Assembly (NCBI RefSeq): GCF_024808255.1
Contig: NZ_JANTYS010000018.1
Coordinates: 1 to 64,000, forward strand
Direction of reading: 5' to 3'
DNA from: Mucilaginibacter dorajii
Lineage (GTDB): Bacteria > Bacteroidota > Bacteroidia > Sphingobacteriales > Sphingobacteriaceae
DNA length: 64,000 nt
The first letter of the stretch is position 1, and every line of letters begins with the position of its first letter. The notes below the pieces were generated by a model. The model made no database searches and had not been told where the DNA came from. It saw only the letters and a program-made list of their open reading frames with translations. Below are positions 1-8,346 of the stretch, piece by piece. A program made the position numbers and the translations under genes.

Positions 1-35
1 TACTCCTTGCTGAGAAATTCAACGAAAACAGATAA
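1..35 (+). CDS. C-terminal end of an upstream gene (partial)
   Basis: The first 35 bases read as the last ten codons of a gene entering from the left, ending LLAEKFNENR and TAA. The composition looks like a real protein end. A strong hairpin starts 29 bases after the stop, as expected after a plus-strand gene. Too little is visible to name the product, and the other two frames also close within 65 bases, so the call rests mainly on the terminator context. Confidence 0.4.
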   Translation, partial: LLAEKFNENR

Positions 36-63
36 ACATGGAGCCAATACGTTGCAAACATAG

Positions 64-100
64 AGGCCGCATCATTTGAATTATGATACGGCCTCCTTTA
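64..100 (+). terminator. Intrinsic terminator-like hairpin
   Basis: A 13-base stem (64-76 against 83-95) with one mismatch, rich in G/C at its base, is followed by CTTTA. A second hairpin (116-127 against 133-144, one mismatch) and a short GC stem before a T-run at about 184-191 follow, so three stacked hairpins separate the left-hand gene from the convergent transporter gene. Confidence 0.55.
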
Positions 101-204
101 AAAGCATTTTTGAGAAAGGGCTTTTGCGGTTTGCAGAAGCCCTTCGATTTTAGTTTAGCTATTGGCCGCTTAGTTGCTGCGGGCTTTTTTGTTCCAGGAA
201 TTTA

Positions 205-370
205 GCTACCGCGAGTTTAGCATAGCGTAACTCGTGGAATATGTAATTTAAGTTTTCAACTTAAATTACATACCTCATCAGCGATGCCTAAATTATAACA
301 TTGCACATAATTTAAGTTAAAAACTTAAATTAACAAGCCACGAGTTACGCTGCGCTAAACTCGCGGCAGC
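205..370. repeat. REP/BIME copy 1: inverted 33-bp arms with inner palindromes
   Basis: Arms at 205-237 and 338-370 are inverse complements (GCTACCGCGAGTTTAGC type) with few mismatches. Each arm is itself an imperfect hairpin because CCGCGAGTTTAGC pairs with GCGTAACTCGTGG. Between them lie A/T palindromes of the TTTAAGTTnnnAACTTAAA type at about 244-268 and 308-332. The right arm ends on the first base of the stop codon of the convergent transporter gene. The same arms occur at 2457, 3127-3295 and 8310, around the RAYT gene at 2570, whose product is the likely mobiliser. Confidence 0.85.
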
Positions 371-2070
371 TACGTAGTTATGGGCTTTTTCTGTTCTATA
401 AAGGCGTTGGCTATATAGGCCACTATCATCACCAAAAAACATCCTATCGGGTTAAGCCATAAGTAAGCAACTGTTTTACTTAAACCCAGGTATATGATGG
501 CGGCTTCGCTAATAATAGCGGCAATAAACACGGGGGTGCCTTTTATCTTTTTCATGTAAAAGGCTACTACAAATACGCCTAAAACGGTGCCGTATACATA
601 AGAGCCTAATTGGTTTACGGCCTCTAACAAATTACCGAGCTTACTGGCGTATAGTGCCATTACGACGCAAACTACTCCCCAAAAAACCGTAGATAGACGA
701 GATGCATTGAGGTAGTTTTGATCGCTGGCGTTTTTGTTGATGGTACGTTTATAGATATCAACCACAGTTGTTGATGCCAGGGAGTTGAGCGCACTGGCTG
801 TTGAGCCCATGGAGGCTAAAAATATAATAGCTATCAGCAGGCCCACCAGTCCATGTGGTAAGTATTGTTTAACAAAGGTGAGGAAAACGTAATTGGTGTC
901 GTTTTCGTCGGCACCCTGGTTGCTCTTCTTCATTACATCAACAGCATCCTGCCTTATCATCTTAGCTTGCTGGTCGGCCAGTTTCAAGGCTTCCTGCGCC
1001 TTATCCACCTGTTGCGAATTTTTACTGTCAATGGCTTTTAGCAGCTCAAACGTTTTGGCTTTCCTGTTTTCAAAGGCCTGGGTGTATTGCTCATCAAGGT
1101 GATTGTATTGTGTGGCGTAAGCTCCCTTTTTTACATTATCCACCTCGTAATTATTGAAAAACATGGGCGGCCTGTTAAACTGGTAAAAGGCAAAAACCAA
1201 TACCCCAATCAACAGGATCAAAAATTGCATCGGAATTTTGATCAATCCGTTCATGATCAATCCCAAACGGCTTTGCCCTACCGAGCTGCCTGTTAAGTAG
1301 CGGCCAACCTGGCTTTGATCGGTACCAAAGTACGAAAGTTGTAAAAAGAAGCCGCCGATCAGTCCACTCCACACATTGTAGCGGTTGTCCCAGTCAAACT
1401 TCCAGTCAATCACGTTCATGCGGCCAAGCTTGCCGGCCATTTTTATAGCGTGGCCAAAGCCTACCCCCTTAGGCAACAAAACAACCAGTAATACCGCAGC
1501 CACAAACATCCCCATAAAAATGATGCTCATTTGCAGCAGTTGGGTGTATGATACCGCTTTGCTACCGCCATAAACCGTGTAAAATATAACCAGGCCCCCA
1601 ATAAACAGTGTGGTGTACACCGTATTGATGTTTAATATGGTTGATAGAATGATAGCCGGCGCATAGATAGCAACGCCTGTAGAAAGACTGCGCAATACCA
1701 GGAAAAGGAAAGCGGTTATTGCACGGGTTTTTAAATCAAACCTTTGCTCCAGGAACTCGTAAGCGGTGTAAACTTTTAATTTGTGAAAGATGGGCACAAA
1801 GGTGATACAGAGCACGATCATGGCCAGTGGCAGCCCGAAGTAAAACTGCACAAAACGCATCCCATCTGAATACGCCTGGCCCGGGGCCGATAAAAAGGTG
1901 ATAGCACTGGCCTGGGTAGCCATTACCGAAAAACCTACATGGTACCAGGGCAATGAGCGGTTGCCCACTAAAAACTGATCGATGTTTTTATTGCTGCCGC
2001 TTTTCCAGATGCCATAAAGCACTATGCCAAATAGCGTAAGACCTAAAACTATCCAATCGGGTAAGCTCAT
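370..2070 (-). CDS. Sodium:solute symporter (SSS family)
   Basis: A 566-residue polytopic inner-membrane protein of the SSS family (LeuT fold). It starts at a membrane segment, MSLPDWIVLGLTLFGIVLYG, and carries the family-typical stretch FLVGNRSLPWYHVGFSVMATQ near residues 33-53, matching the sodium-binding first helices. An insertion of about 85 residues, charged and probably helical (roughly residues 305-390), sits in a loop between late helices and is unusual for the core family. The substrate cannot be read from sequence; sugars, sialic acid or amino acids are all possible. The start ATG overlaps the stop of a 42-codon gene upstream (ATGA), which fixes the start. The stop codon abuts REP copy 1. 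Confidence 0.9.
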   Translation of the reverse strand: MSLPDWIVLGLTLFGIVLYGIWKSGSNKNIDQFLVGNRSLPWYHVGFSVMATQASAITFLSAPGQAYSDGMRFVQFYFGLPLAMIVLCITFVPIFHKLKVYTAYEFLEQRFDLKTRAITAFLFLVLRSLSTGVAIYAPAIILSTILNINTVYTTLFIGGLVIFYTVYGGSKAVSYTQLLQMSIIFMGMFVAAVLLVVLLPKGVGFGHAIKMAGKLGRMNVIDWKFDWDNRYNVWSGLIGGFFLQLSYFGTDQSQVGRYLTGSSVGQSRLGLIMNGLIKIPMQFLILLIGVLVFAFYQFNRPPMFFNNYEVDNVKKGAYATQYNHLDEQYTQAFENRKAKTFELLKAIDSKNSQQVDKAQEALKLADQQAKMIRQDAVDVMKKSNQGADENDTNYVFLTFVKQYLPHGLVGLLIAIIFLASMGSTASALNSLASTTVVDIYKRTINKNASDQNYLNASRLSTVFWGVVCVVMALYASKLGNLLEAVNQLGSYVYGTVLGVFVVAFYMKKIKGTPVFIAAIISEAAIIYLGLSKTVAYLWLNPIGCFLVMIVAYIANAFIEQKKPITT

Positions 2071-2195
2071 TCAAAATATTTAGTAATGAGCCAAAATACA
2101 AAAACTAAAAAAACCAGCCATGCGACTACAATGCCGTAAAACTGGTTCCAATTTTTTATAAATGAAGGCAGATCAGGATCAGATCTTTTCTCCAC
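2067..2195 (-). CDS. 42-residue single-pass membrane protein coupled to the symporter
   Basis: A short frame starting at GTG 2195 encodes a charged N-terminus (MEKRSDPDLPSFIKNWNQFY) and one strongly hydrophobic segment (about residues 21-38), ending KYFE. Its GTG lies inside the last codons of the 63-residue gene upstream, and its TGA overlaps the ATG of the symporter, so the three genes are threaded with no spacing. That arrangement indicates translational coupling. Some SSS transporters have small membrane partners (for example the DUF485 protein next to ActP in enterobacteria), but I cannot assign this one to a family. It was found by reading the gap and is supported by the overlap pattern and hydrophobicity, not by homology. 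Confidence 0.6.
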   Translation of the reverse strand: MEKRSDPDLPSFIKNWNQFYGIVVAWLVFLVFVFWLITKYFE

Positions 2196-2370
2196 GACCT
2201 CTTACCAAAACATTGAGGAAGAATGCGGCAGTTAATAAGCCTAATACACCACCAACAAATATCCAGGTAAATCCTTTATCAAGTATTAAGCCTACAAACA
2301 TACCCGATACCAGGGCAACTATATAGAATACAAAATCAAGGTTGTCTTTTTCTTCTTCGTGATTACTCAT
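2179..2370 (-). CDS. 63-residue two-helix membrane protein
   Basis: The acidic N-terminus MSNHEEEKDNLDF is followed by two hydrophobic segments (about residues 13-30 and 34-54) and a basic end, RGRGEKI. It is the first gene of the unit leading into the 42-residue protein and the symporter. A textbook Bacteroidota promoter lies 22 to 52 bases upstream of its ATG. Function is unknown; the position suggests an accessory subunit of the transporter. It resembles the small AtpZ/AtpI-like two-helix proteins in size only, and I do not claim that identity. Confidence 0.75.
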   Translation of the reverse strand: MSNHEEEKDNLDFVFYIVALVSGMFVGLILDKGFTWIFVGGVLGLLTAAFFLNVLVRGRGEKI

Positions 2371-2391
2371 ATCTGTTGTGTGTTAACGGAG

Positions 2392-2422
2392 CAAAAATAA
2401 GCGATTAATTGAATTATAGCAA
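2392..2422 (-). promoter_or_regulatory. Bacteroidota sigma-A promoter of the symporter unit
   Basis: Read on the minus strand, TTG at 2422-2420 is followed after 20 bases by TATTTTTG at 2399-2392, matching the TTG / TAnnTTTG pattern of the Bacteroidota primary sigma factor. It would start transcription about 15 bases before the ATG at 2370. Confidence 0.7.
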
Positions 2423-2456
2423 CAGTTAATTTAGGGAAATGATTTTAATATTTTAT

Positions 2457-2545
2457 AGCTGCCGCGAGTTTAGCTGGTAATTTTAATTTAAGTTTCCAAC
2501 TTAAATTATGTGGGTTATTATTTAATTTGTCATGAACTTAAATCA
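2457..2545. repeat. REP copy 2 (truncated), upstream of the RAYT
   Basis: AGCTGCCGCGAGTTTAGC at 2457-2474 is the left half of the REP arm; the rest of the arm is missing. An A/T palindrome of the TTTAAGTTnnCAACTTAAA type (about 2484-2509) and a degenerate second one (about 2534-2544) follow. It lies immediately upstream of the transposase start, the usual place for the cognate REP of a RAYT. Confidence 0.75.
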
Positions 2546-2569
2546 ACACAATCTTCGTATTTTTCATTT

Positions 2570-3115
2570 ATGAGTAGTAATTATAAATTCCGCAACCAGG
2601 AGTGTTTGTACTTTGTAACATTTACAGTAGTAAAATGGCTGGACGTTTTTACCCGAAGAGAATACAAAGATATTGTTGTTGACAGCCTTAAACATTGCAT
2701 TGAACATAAGGGGTTAGAACTATATGCATGGGTAATTATGAGTAATCATGTCCATTTGATCATCGGAACGCATGATAAACCCATGCAGGATATTTTAAGG
2801 GACGTTAAAAAGCATACATCAAAAAAGATCACTCAGGCAATTGCCGAAAACATGCAGGAGAGCAGGCGCGAATGGTTATTGCATTTTTTTGAGCGCGAGG
2901 GAAAAAGCAATCCCAATAATGAACATTACCAGTTTTGGCAACAGGGAAACCATCCTATTGAGTTGTATACCAACAAGGTTTTAGATCAAAAGTTAGATTA
3001 TATCCACATTAACCCGGTAACCGCGGGTTGGGTTGATGAGCCGGAGCACTACCTTTACAGTAGTGCCAGGGATTATGCCGGAGGCAAGGGTTTAATCGAT
3101 ATCATTTTAGTTTAG
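2570..3115 (+). CDS. REP-associated tyrosine transposase (RAYT, Y1/HUH family)
   Basis: An IS200-like single-strand transposase of 181 residues from the ATG at 2570. The frame stays open further upstream, but there it runs into the REP copy, so I chose the ATG before SSNYKFRNQECLYFVTF. Visible motifs are the metal-binding HVH (MSNHVHLI) and the candidate nucleophile tyrosine in KLDYIHINPVTAG. The C-terminal HINPVxAGxVxxPExYxYSSA block is diagnostic of RAYTs. These enzymes nick and join REP hairpins. Cognate REPs lie on both sides (2457 and 3127-3295) and at 205-370 and 8310. The gene looks intact. Confidence 0.9.
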   Translation: MSSNYKFRNQECLYFVTFTVVKWLDVFTRREYKDIVVDSLKHCIEHKGLELYAWVIMSNHVHLIIGTHDKPMQDILRDVKKHTSKKITQAIAENMQESRREWLLHFFEREGKSNPNNEHYQFWQQGNHPIELYTNKVLDQKLDYIHINPVTAGWVDEPEHYLYSSARDYAGGKGLIDIILV

Positions 3116-3126
3116 ACTATAATTTA

Positions 3127-3295
3127 GCTGCCGCGAGTTTAGCGTAGCGTAACTCGTGGTTTGTATAATTTAAGTTTTCAACTTAAATTATGTGCAGATT
3201 ATAATTTCCAATATCATTTAGTGAGGTGTATAATTTAAGTTTTCAACTTAAATTAACTATTACCACGAGTTACGCTGCGCTAAACTCGCGGCAGC
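3127..3295. repeat. REP/BIME copy 3, complete
   Basis: Inverted 33-bp arms at 3127-3159 and 3263-3295 enclose two A/T palindromes (about 3165-3190 and 3229-3256). The structure is nearly the same as copy 1. It starts 12 bases after the RAYT stop and ends 6 bases before the stop codon of the convergent esterase gene at 3301. It could fold into a long cruciform or act as a bidirectional terminator. Confidence 0.85.
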
Positions 3296-3300
3296 GATTT

Positions 3301-4635
3301 TTAAAACAACCCAAACTTATCCCGCATCCTGTGCCCTTCTTCCAACACGTAAGTCATGGGTACTTCGTGGCCAAGGTCCTTAAATACCATAATGTCGCGA
3401 TATTTTTTGGCAATGAGGTTGTAAAATGCGTACTCGTTGTTGGGTGGTGCCAGGTGATCAAGCAGGCCAATGCCTAACAGGATTGGTGTTTTAATATTTT
3501 GGGCAAAGTTCTTGATGTCGAAGTAATCGAGGTTATCCAGCACCTGGTCAAATTTTATCCCTTTTTCGCCGGCGTATTTACGCAGGTCATACATTGGCCA
3601 GTCGTCCTGGTCGGTAAGGTTACGAATATCGCTCAGGATAGGGTTTTGTGACGAGATCAACTGGGCGCGGCTATCCAGGCCTGCTACAGCCGCCGCGAGG
3701 AAGCCGCCCATACTACCGCCCGATACTTCTATGCGTTTAGGATCAAGCTCGGGGCGCGAGTAAATAAAATCTATCGCCCGGATGCAATCCATAATAGCAC
3801 CACGAAGCACATATTTATTTTTGTCCTCTACATTCAAGCTAATATAATCCAGCCTTTTGGGGTGAATCACATCGCGACTGTTACCCTGTCCGCGTACATT
3901 AAGGGCCATAATGGCAATATCATCATCCTGCCCAAGCATGGGTTTCAAATCAACCTGATAGCCAGGTAAAGCCAAAAACGTGGTGAACTTTTTATTTTTG
4001 ATGGTTGTTTTAGGGATGGTAAGCCAGCCACGCACCGTAATATTATCCAGCGACCGCATTTCAACCAGGTATACCTTTCGATTTTCGGTTTCCTGATCAG
4101 TCTGCTCCGTCATTTTAAAATTGGGCTTAACTGCGGCCAACTCAGCTTTGGTGTTTTGCCAGAAGCTGTCAAAATCCGCCGGGCGGCCATGTTGCGATTG
4201 GATCTCATCGGGCCTTATACCAAATACACGGCGGGTGGTATCGTCGTAATCAGATACATTCACCATAAAATTGATCTTATAAAAACCCGGCTTTTGCGCA
4301 GGCACCGTAAAATCATAACTACTGCTGCTATGTTTAGATAAGATTATTTTACGGGTTTCCTTTGCCACCGTAACACCTGCAGGCGTTACCGCTATATAGG
4401 ATACAGTGCCCGTTTGCGCGGCGTCAGTTGCATTTTTTACGTTGAAAGTATAACTTGCCCGGCTGCTAAAAATAGCGTCTTTACTCCCTGCGGTAAGTGT
4501 TGTGGTAACCTCATCATCAGCCTTAGCTTTATGCCCGGGTATTTTAGCACTCAGGCAATTGGCAATAAACAGGCACACCAGGCTTAATGCAACAAGGGGG
4601 GATTTTATGCAGGTCATGATTTTTAAGTATCTCAA
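3301..4635 (-). CDS. Secreted acetyl-xylan-esterase-like alpha/beta hydrolase (paralogue 2)
   Basis: A 444-residue protein: a signal-peptide-like N-terminus (hydrophobic core about residues 12-25), a beta-sandwich domain (about 40-140) and a C-terminal hydrolase of the acetyl xylan esterase / cephalosporin C deacetylase type. The triad is readable as Ser308 in GGSMGG, Asp393 in GLLDHL and His423 in DLGHEV; RGQGNSRD is the family's typical RGQG stretch. It probably removes O-acetyl groups from a carbohydrate in the periplasm or at the surface. It is the last gene of a four-gene unit, 13 bases after the barrel gene, and has the same length and domain plan as the esterase at 5553, so the two arose by duplication. 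The true substrate is unknown. Confidence 0.85.
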   Translation of the reverse strand: MRYLKIMTCIKSPLVALSLVCLFIANCLSAKIPGHKAKADDEVTTTLTAGSKDAIFSSRASYTFNVKNATDAAQTGTVSYIAVTPAGVTVAKETRKIILSKHSSSSYDFTVPAQKPGFYKINFMVNVSDYDDTTRRVFGIRPDEIQSQHGRPADFDSFWQNTKAELAAVKPNFKMTEQTDQETENRKVYLVEMRSLDNITVRGWLTIPKTTIKNKKFTTFLALPGYQVDLKPMLGQDDDIAIMALNVRGQGNSRDVIHPKRLDYISLNVEDKNKYVLRGAIMDCIRAIDFIYSRPELDPKRIEVSGGSMGGFLAAAVAGLDSRAQLISSQNPILSDIRNLTDQDDWPMYDLRKYAGEKGIKFDQVLDNLDYFDIKNFAQNIKTPILLGIGLLDHLAPPNNEYAFYNLIAKKYRDIMVFKDLGHEVPMTYVLEEGHRMRDKFGLF

Positions 4636-4648
4636 ATATAATAAACTA

Positions 4649-5542
4649 CTACCGGGTATCTATACGGTAATTTAAAGATGCCGACAGACTTGTGCCCGCG
4701 CCCGTATTACGACCGGTAATAAATGTGCCACCGGTTAAAAACAGCGACAGGTTTTTAGCAAACGCGTGCCCATAGCTTAAGGATACCTGGTTAAAAGCAA
4801 AATTCCTGCTGGTATTGGGGTTGGCCGAAATAATGGGGTTATTATTGAATAACTTATTGGTACTGGTAGTATAAAAACCGCTAAAACTAAGTGACAGCTG
4901 CTCTTTAAATTTTTTGTCGAGCGTTAAGCCATATGTGGCACCATACCTATCCTGAAAAACCGCGTCTTCGCTCATCCCAAAATAGTCGCGCACGCCATTT
5001 TCTAACACAAAAAAGCTTTGCTTACCAAACAGGTGGCCACTCCCGGCAAATGCCAGCTTAAGTTCGGCACCGTACTGACCGTAGCCCAGATTGGCATTGT
5101 TACGGTAGGTAGGGATGATGCCCGTAGCCTTTAAGCTGAAATAGTATTTATAGTTGATGTTGGCCAGGTAATATTTAAGCCCAATTTCTACATCCTGCAA
5201 ACCGTTAACGGTTGTTGCGGCAGGGGTTGCATCGGTTTTAAAATAATTCATGGTGTAGGGCACCAATGCCGATAAGGTAAATTTACGACTGATGCCATAC
5301 TCGCCATATAACGAATAGCTTAATGAATGGAAGCGCCCGTTATCATCAAACGCCCTGCGATGGCTGGTTGAGTCAAATTGTTTATTGGCAAAAAAGTAGC
5401 TAACCGATGGCGATAAAATAAACCGGCCCGGCCTGACAGGAAAACCATCGGCATAACTATTTTGATATGATGCCGCAACTAACACCGCGGCGGCAATCAG
5501 GTATTTGAATAAGTTTTTATTGAGGGTCATCTGTTTAGTCAT
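4649..5542 (-). CDS. Predicted outer-membrane beta-barrel protein
   Basis: About 297 residues from the ATG at 5542 (the alternative ATG at 5530 gives MTLNKN). A signal peptide (LIAAAVLVAASYQNSYADG) precedes alternating aromatic/hydrophobic strands such as RFILSPSVSYFF, FHSLSYSLYGEYGI and KFTLSALVPYTMNYF, and the protein ends in a strand (SLNYRIDTR). The pattern resembles the MetA-pathway phenol-degradation/transporter-like barrel family, but that identity is uncertain. It sits 10 bases after one esterase and 13 before its paralogue, which suggests it exports, imports or displays the molecule those enzymes act on. A longer frame starting at 5593 overlaps the previous gene and is less likely. 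Confidence 0.75.
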   Translation of the reverse strand: MTKQMTLNKNLFKYLIAAAVLVAASYQNSYADGFPVRPGRFILSPSVSYFFANKQFDSTSHRRAFDDNGRFHSLSYSLYGEYGISRKFTLSALVPYTMNYFKTDATPAATTVNGLQDVEIGLKYYLANINYKYYFSLKATGIIPTYRNNANLGYGQYGAELKLAFAGSGHLFGKQSFFVLENGVRDYFGMSEDAVFQDRYGATYGLTLDKKFKEQLSLSFSGFYTTSTNKLFNNNPIISANPNTSRNFAFNQVSLSYGHAFAKNLSLFLTGGTFITGRNTGAGTSLSASLNYRIDTR

Positions 5543-5552
5543 TCCTATCCGT

Positions 5553-6887
5553 TTAAAATAATCCAAAGGTGTCGCGCATCCATGCGCCTTCAAAATCCTT
5601 GTATTTCTGGCTTACCTCGTGCCCCAGGTCTTTATAAACCATTACCCTTTTATCGGTATTTAATGAATTATAAACGGCGTATCCATTGCCGGGTGGTACA
5701 TAAGGGTCAAGTAAACCTAAGCCCAACAAGATAGGGCATTTAACAGTGGTAGCAAAGTTTTTAGTATCGTAATACTCCATGTTTTGCAGCACCTGGTCAA
5801 ACGTAACATCGGGTTTACCGGCCACATATTTCCTGATATCGGTTATGGGCCATTCAACCGCACCAACTAAATTATGAACATCGCTCAAAATAGGGTTTTG
5901 TGCCGAGCATATGGTAACCCTGTTATCCAACCCGGCCAAAGCGATGGCTAAATAGCCACCCATACTGCCACCAGTAGCCAAAATCTGATCATGCCTTAAC
6001 TCCTTGCGCGAGTAAATAAAATCAACCGCCCGTACGCAATCCATAATTACGCCGCGCATCACATACTTATTTTTATCCTCAATATTGTATGATATAAAAG
6101 CATCCCGCTCGGTATGGATCACATCGCGGCTGTTGCCCTGCCCCCGTGTGTTTAAGGTGATGATAGCCAGGTCGTCATCGCGCCCAACAATTGGCTTAAG
6201 CGTTACCTGGTAACCCGGCAAGCCCAACAGTACCGAAAACGTTTTGTTTTTGTTGGATGTTTTAGGAATGGTCATCCACCCGCGGATAGTAAGGTTATCC
6301 AATGATTTCATCTCGATGAGGAAAACCCTGCGGTTATCGGTGTTTTGTGATGGCTGCTCGGTAACTTTAAATTGTGGCTTCACTTTAGCCAAATCTGCTT
6401 TGGCCGATTTCCAGAATGCGTCAAAATCGGCAGGTTTGGGATAAGCCGATTTAATTTCATCTGGCCGGATGCCAAAAGCACGACGGGTGGTATCGTCATA
6501 ATCAGATACATTGATCATCACATTAAGCTTGTAAAAGCCTGTTTTTAATGAAGGGATTTCAAAATTGTAATGCTCCTCGCTTCGTTTGGCAATTTTTACC
6601 GGCTTTGAAAACGTTTTAACCTTAACGCCTTTTTCATCTGTAAGCAGGTATGATACGGTGCCCTCCTGCCCGGTGTTATAGGTATTTTTTACATCGAAGG
6701 CGAACGATGCTGTGGAACTAAAAATGCCGTCTTTATTATTAATGCTAAGCACGGTAGATACCGTTTCTTCATCTTCCTTTTTTGGATCTGTTTTTTTGTT
6801 TACAGGAGAATCGTGTTGGGCAAAGGCCTGCTGAAAGGCTGTTACTGCAAATAATAAAAGTAAATATGCTTTAAAGTTAGTTGCCAT
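5553..6887 (-). CDS. Secreted acetyl-xylan-esterase-like alpha/beta hydrolase (paralogue 1)
   Basis: 444 residues with a clear signal peptide (FKAYLLLLFAVTAFQQAFAQ). A beta-sandwich domain (about 45-145) with the shared SDYDDTTRRxFGIRPDEI junction precedes the hydrolase domain. The predicted triad is Ser308 in GGSMGG, Asp394 in GLLDPY and His423 in DLGHEV, at nearly the same positions as the paralogue at 3301. It starts 9 bases after the acyltransferase stop. Putative O-acyl removal in the same operon as a putative O-acyl addition is the notable feature. Both paralogues keep all three catalytic residues, so neither looks dead. Confidence 0.85.
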   Translation of the reverse strand: MATNFKAYLLLLFAVTAFQQAFAQHDSPVNKKTDPKKEDEETVSTVLSINNKDGIFSSTASFAFDVKNTYNTGQEGTVSYLLTDEKGVKVKTFSKPVKIAKRSEEHYNFEIPSLKTGFYKLNVMINVSDYDDTTRRAFGIRPDEIKSAYPKPADFDAFWKSAKADLAKVKPQFKVTEQPSQNTDNRRVFLIEMKSLDNLTIRGWMTIPKTSNKNKTFSVLLGLPGYQVTLKPIVGRDDDLAIITLNTRGQGNSRDVIHTERDAFISYNIEDKNKYVMRGVIMDCVRAVDFIYSRKELRHDQILATGGSMGGYLAIALAGLDNRVTICSAQNPILSDVHNLVGAVEWPITDIRKYVAGKPDVTFDQVLQNMEYYDTKNFATTVKCPILLGLGLLDPYVPPGNGYAVYNSLNTDKRVMVYKDLGHEVSQKYKDFEGAWMRDTFGLF

Positions 6888-6896
6888 ATATATTCA

Positions 6897-8129
6897 TTAT
6901 GCACTGATCTTTGCCGACTCGTTTTCAGGGTTTCGCGCTTTATTTTTGATCAGGAAGTCTGATTTACGAATATAATGGTTAAGCGGTTCCTCGATGAGTT
7001 TGAACAAAGTGATTGAAATAATATTTAGAACGATGAAAGCGTACAGAAGGTTCAAACTATCATACTCAAAAGGCGAATGCCAGTCTACCCCCCACTTATC
7101 GTACAGTTCAAAAGTATAGTCATTAAGCCGGTTAAAACCATAGTGCAAAAAATTGTACGTATAGCCTAGATGGATAAGGTAAAATATATAGGAGCTTTTA
7201 CCCAGCAGCTCCACAAAACGGGTAGACAGAAACTTTTTGAGAATAGTAGTTTCGGTGAGTAAGCCATAAAAAAACAACGCGATAGACATTGCCAGCAGGT
7301 AATTGTTGGTAACAATACCCCACGGATTGTGCAAACCAGCCTCGTACTCTTTAGGAATGTTTAGCGTCGACATGATCCATACACAAAAGAAGATCATGAA
7401 AAAGCCCAGGTAAGTAAATTTCTTTTTGCTTGTACCATCCAGCTTTTGTTTACGAACGATAAGCGCCAGCTGTATCCCGGCAAAAAACTCAAAACACCTT
7501 CCTAAAAAGGTGTACAGCATCATAAAAGTAAAATTGCCAAAAAAGCCGAACCAGTTTACATGGCTAAAAATTAATACCAGCAGAACGCCCAAACCGGTAA
7601 CCGCGATGGGCTGGATATAAAACTTTTTGTATTTGGTAGCGATAAGGAAAATAAACGGTGCCGAAAAGTAAAAACACTCCTCAACCGTAAGCGACCAGCC
7701 TTGTGCTACTCCCGTAAACTTAAACTGATCAAAAAAACCACGTAAAAAAACAATGTTCATCAAAAACATAAGCACCGGGTTTTGTCCCGCGGTAACTATT
7801 GGATTTTGCGTAAAATGATAAGCGATAAATGCGCCTATAGTTAAAATGGCGTACATGGGGTAAATACGCGCCACCCGGTTTTTAAGGTATTGCTTAAACC
7901 AATCCTTAGTAAGTTTAAAGCTATCGAAATACCTGAAAGCGATTAAAAAGCCCGAAAGCACAAAGAAAATAGTAACCCCGATGTGGAACTCGTTAAAAAA
8001 ACGTTGCACAGAGTGAGGAAATTTTTCATCAAAAACATAGGCAAAGTGCGATATGAACACCAGGTAGGCAGCCATTGCACGTACGCCGGTTAAGGCCGGA
8101 ATGTAATTTTGTTGCGCTCGTTGTGACAA
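6897..8129 (-). CDS. Acyltransferase family 3 membrane protein (OafA/YrhL type)
   Basis: 410 residues with about ten hydrophobic segments. The N-terminal block (PALTGVRAMAAYLVFISHFAYVF, with the catalytic-type histidine in ISHF) and the later FFVLSGFLI match acyltransferase-3 proteins, which move acyl groups, usually acetyl, onto sugars across the inner membrane. It is the first gene of the unit acyltransferase - esterase - barrel - esterase (gaps of 9, 10 and 13 bases). The region upstream holds no perfect promoter and leads into REP copy 4. The acceptor glycan is unknown. Confidence 0.88.
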   Translation of the reverse strand: MSQRAQQNYIPALTGVRAMAAYLVFISHFAYVFDEKFPHSVQRFFNEFHIGVTIFFVLSGFLIAFRYFDSFKLTKDWFKQYLKNRVARIYPMYAILTIGAFIAYHFTQNPIVTAGQNPVLMFLMNIVFLRGFFDQFKFTGVAQGWSLTVEECFYFSAPFIFLIATKYKKFYIQPIAVTGLGVLLVLIFSHVNWFGFFGNFTFMMLYTFLGRCFEFFAGIQLALIVRKQKLDGTSKKKFTYLGFFMIFFCVWIMSTLNIPKEYEAGLHNPWGIVTNNYLLAMSIALFFYGLLTETTILKKFLSTRFVELLGKSSYIFYLIHLGYTYNFLHYGFNRLNDYTFELYDKWGVDWHSPFEYDSLNLLYAFIVLNIISITLFKLIEEPLNHYIRKSDFLIKNKARNPENESAKISA

Positions 8130-8240
8130 AACAATTGTAAGTTAGAAAAATCAACCAGTTTTTTCAACCATAAGTTAACAAAACCAATACCAAAGGTTAT
8201 AAGGCCGTTAAACGTACTAAATGGGGAATAAGTTTGCGAT

Positions 8241-8342
8241 GCAGCTTTAGTTACTTAACTCGCTGTAATCGACGAAGGTAATTTAAGTTGAAAACTTAAA
8301 TCAGGTAGGCCACGAGTTAGGCTACGCTAAACTCGCGGTAGC
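8241..8342. repeat. REP copy 4 (right arm complete, left arm decayed)
   Basis: The right arm at 8310-8342 (CCACGAGTTAGGCTACGC type) matches copies 1 and 3. An A/T palindrome lies at about 8277-8302, and only scraps of the left arm remain near 8241-8262. It ends 5 bases before the stop codon of the radical SAM gene, again flush with a gene end. Confidence 0.75.
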
Positions 8343-8346
8343 AATT

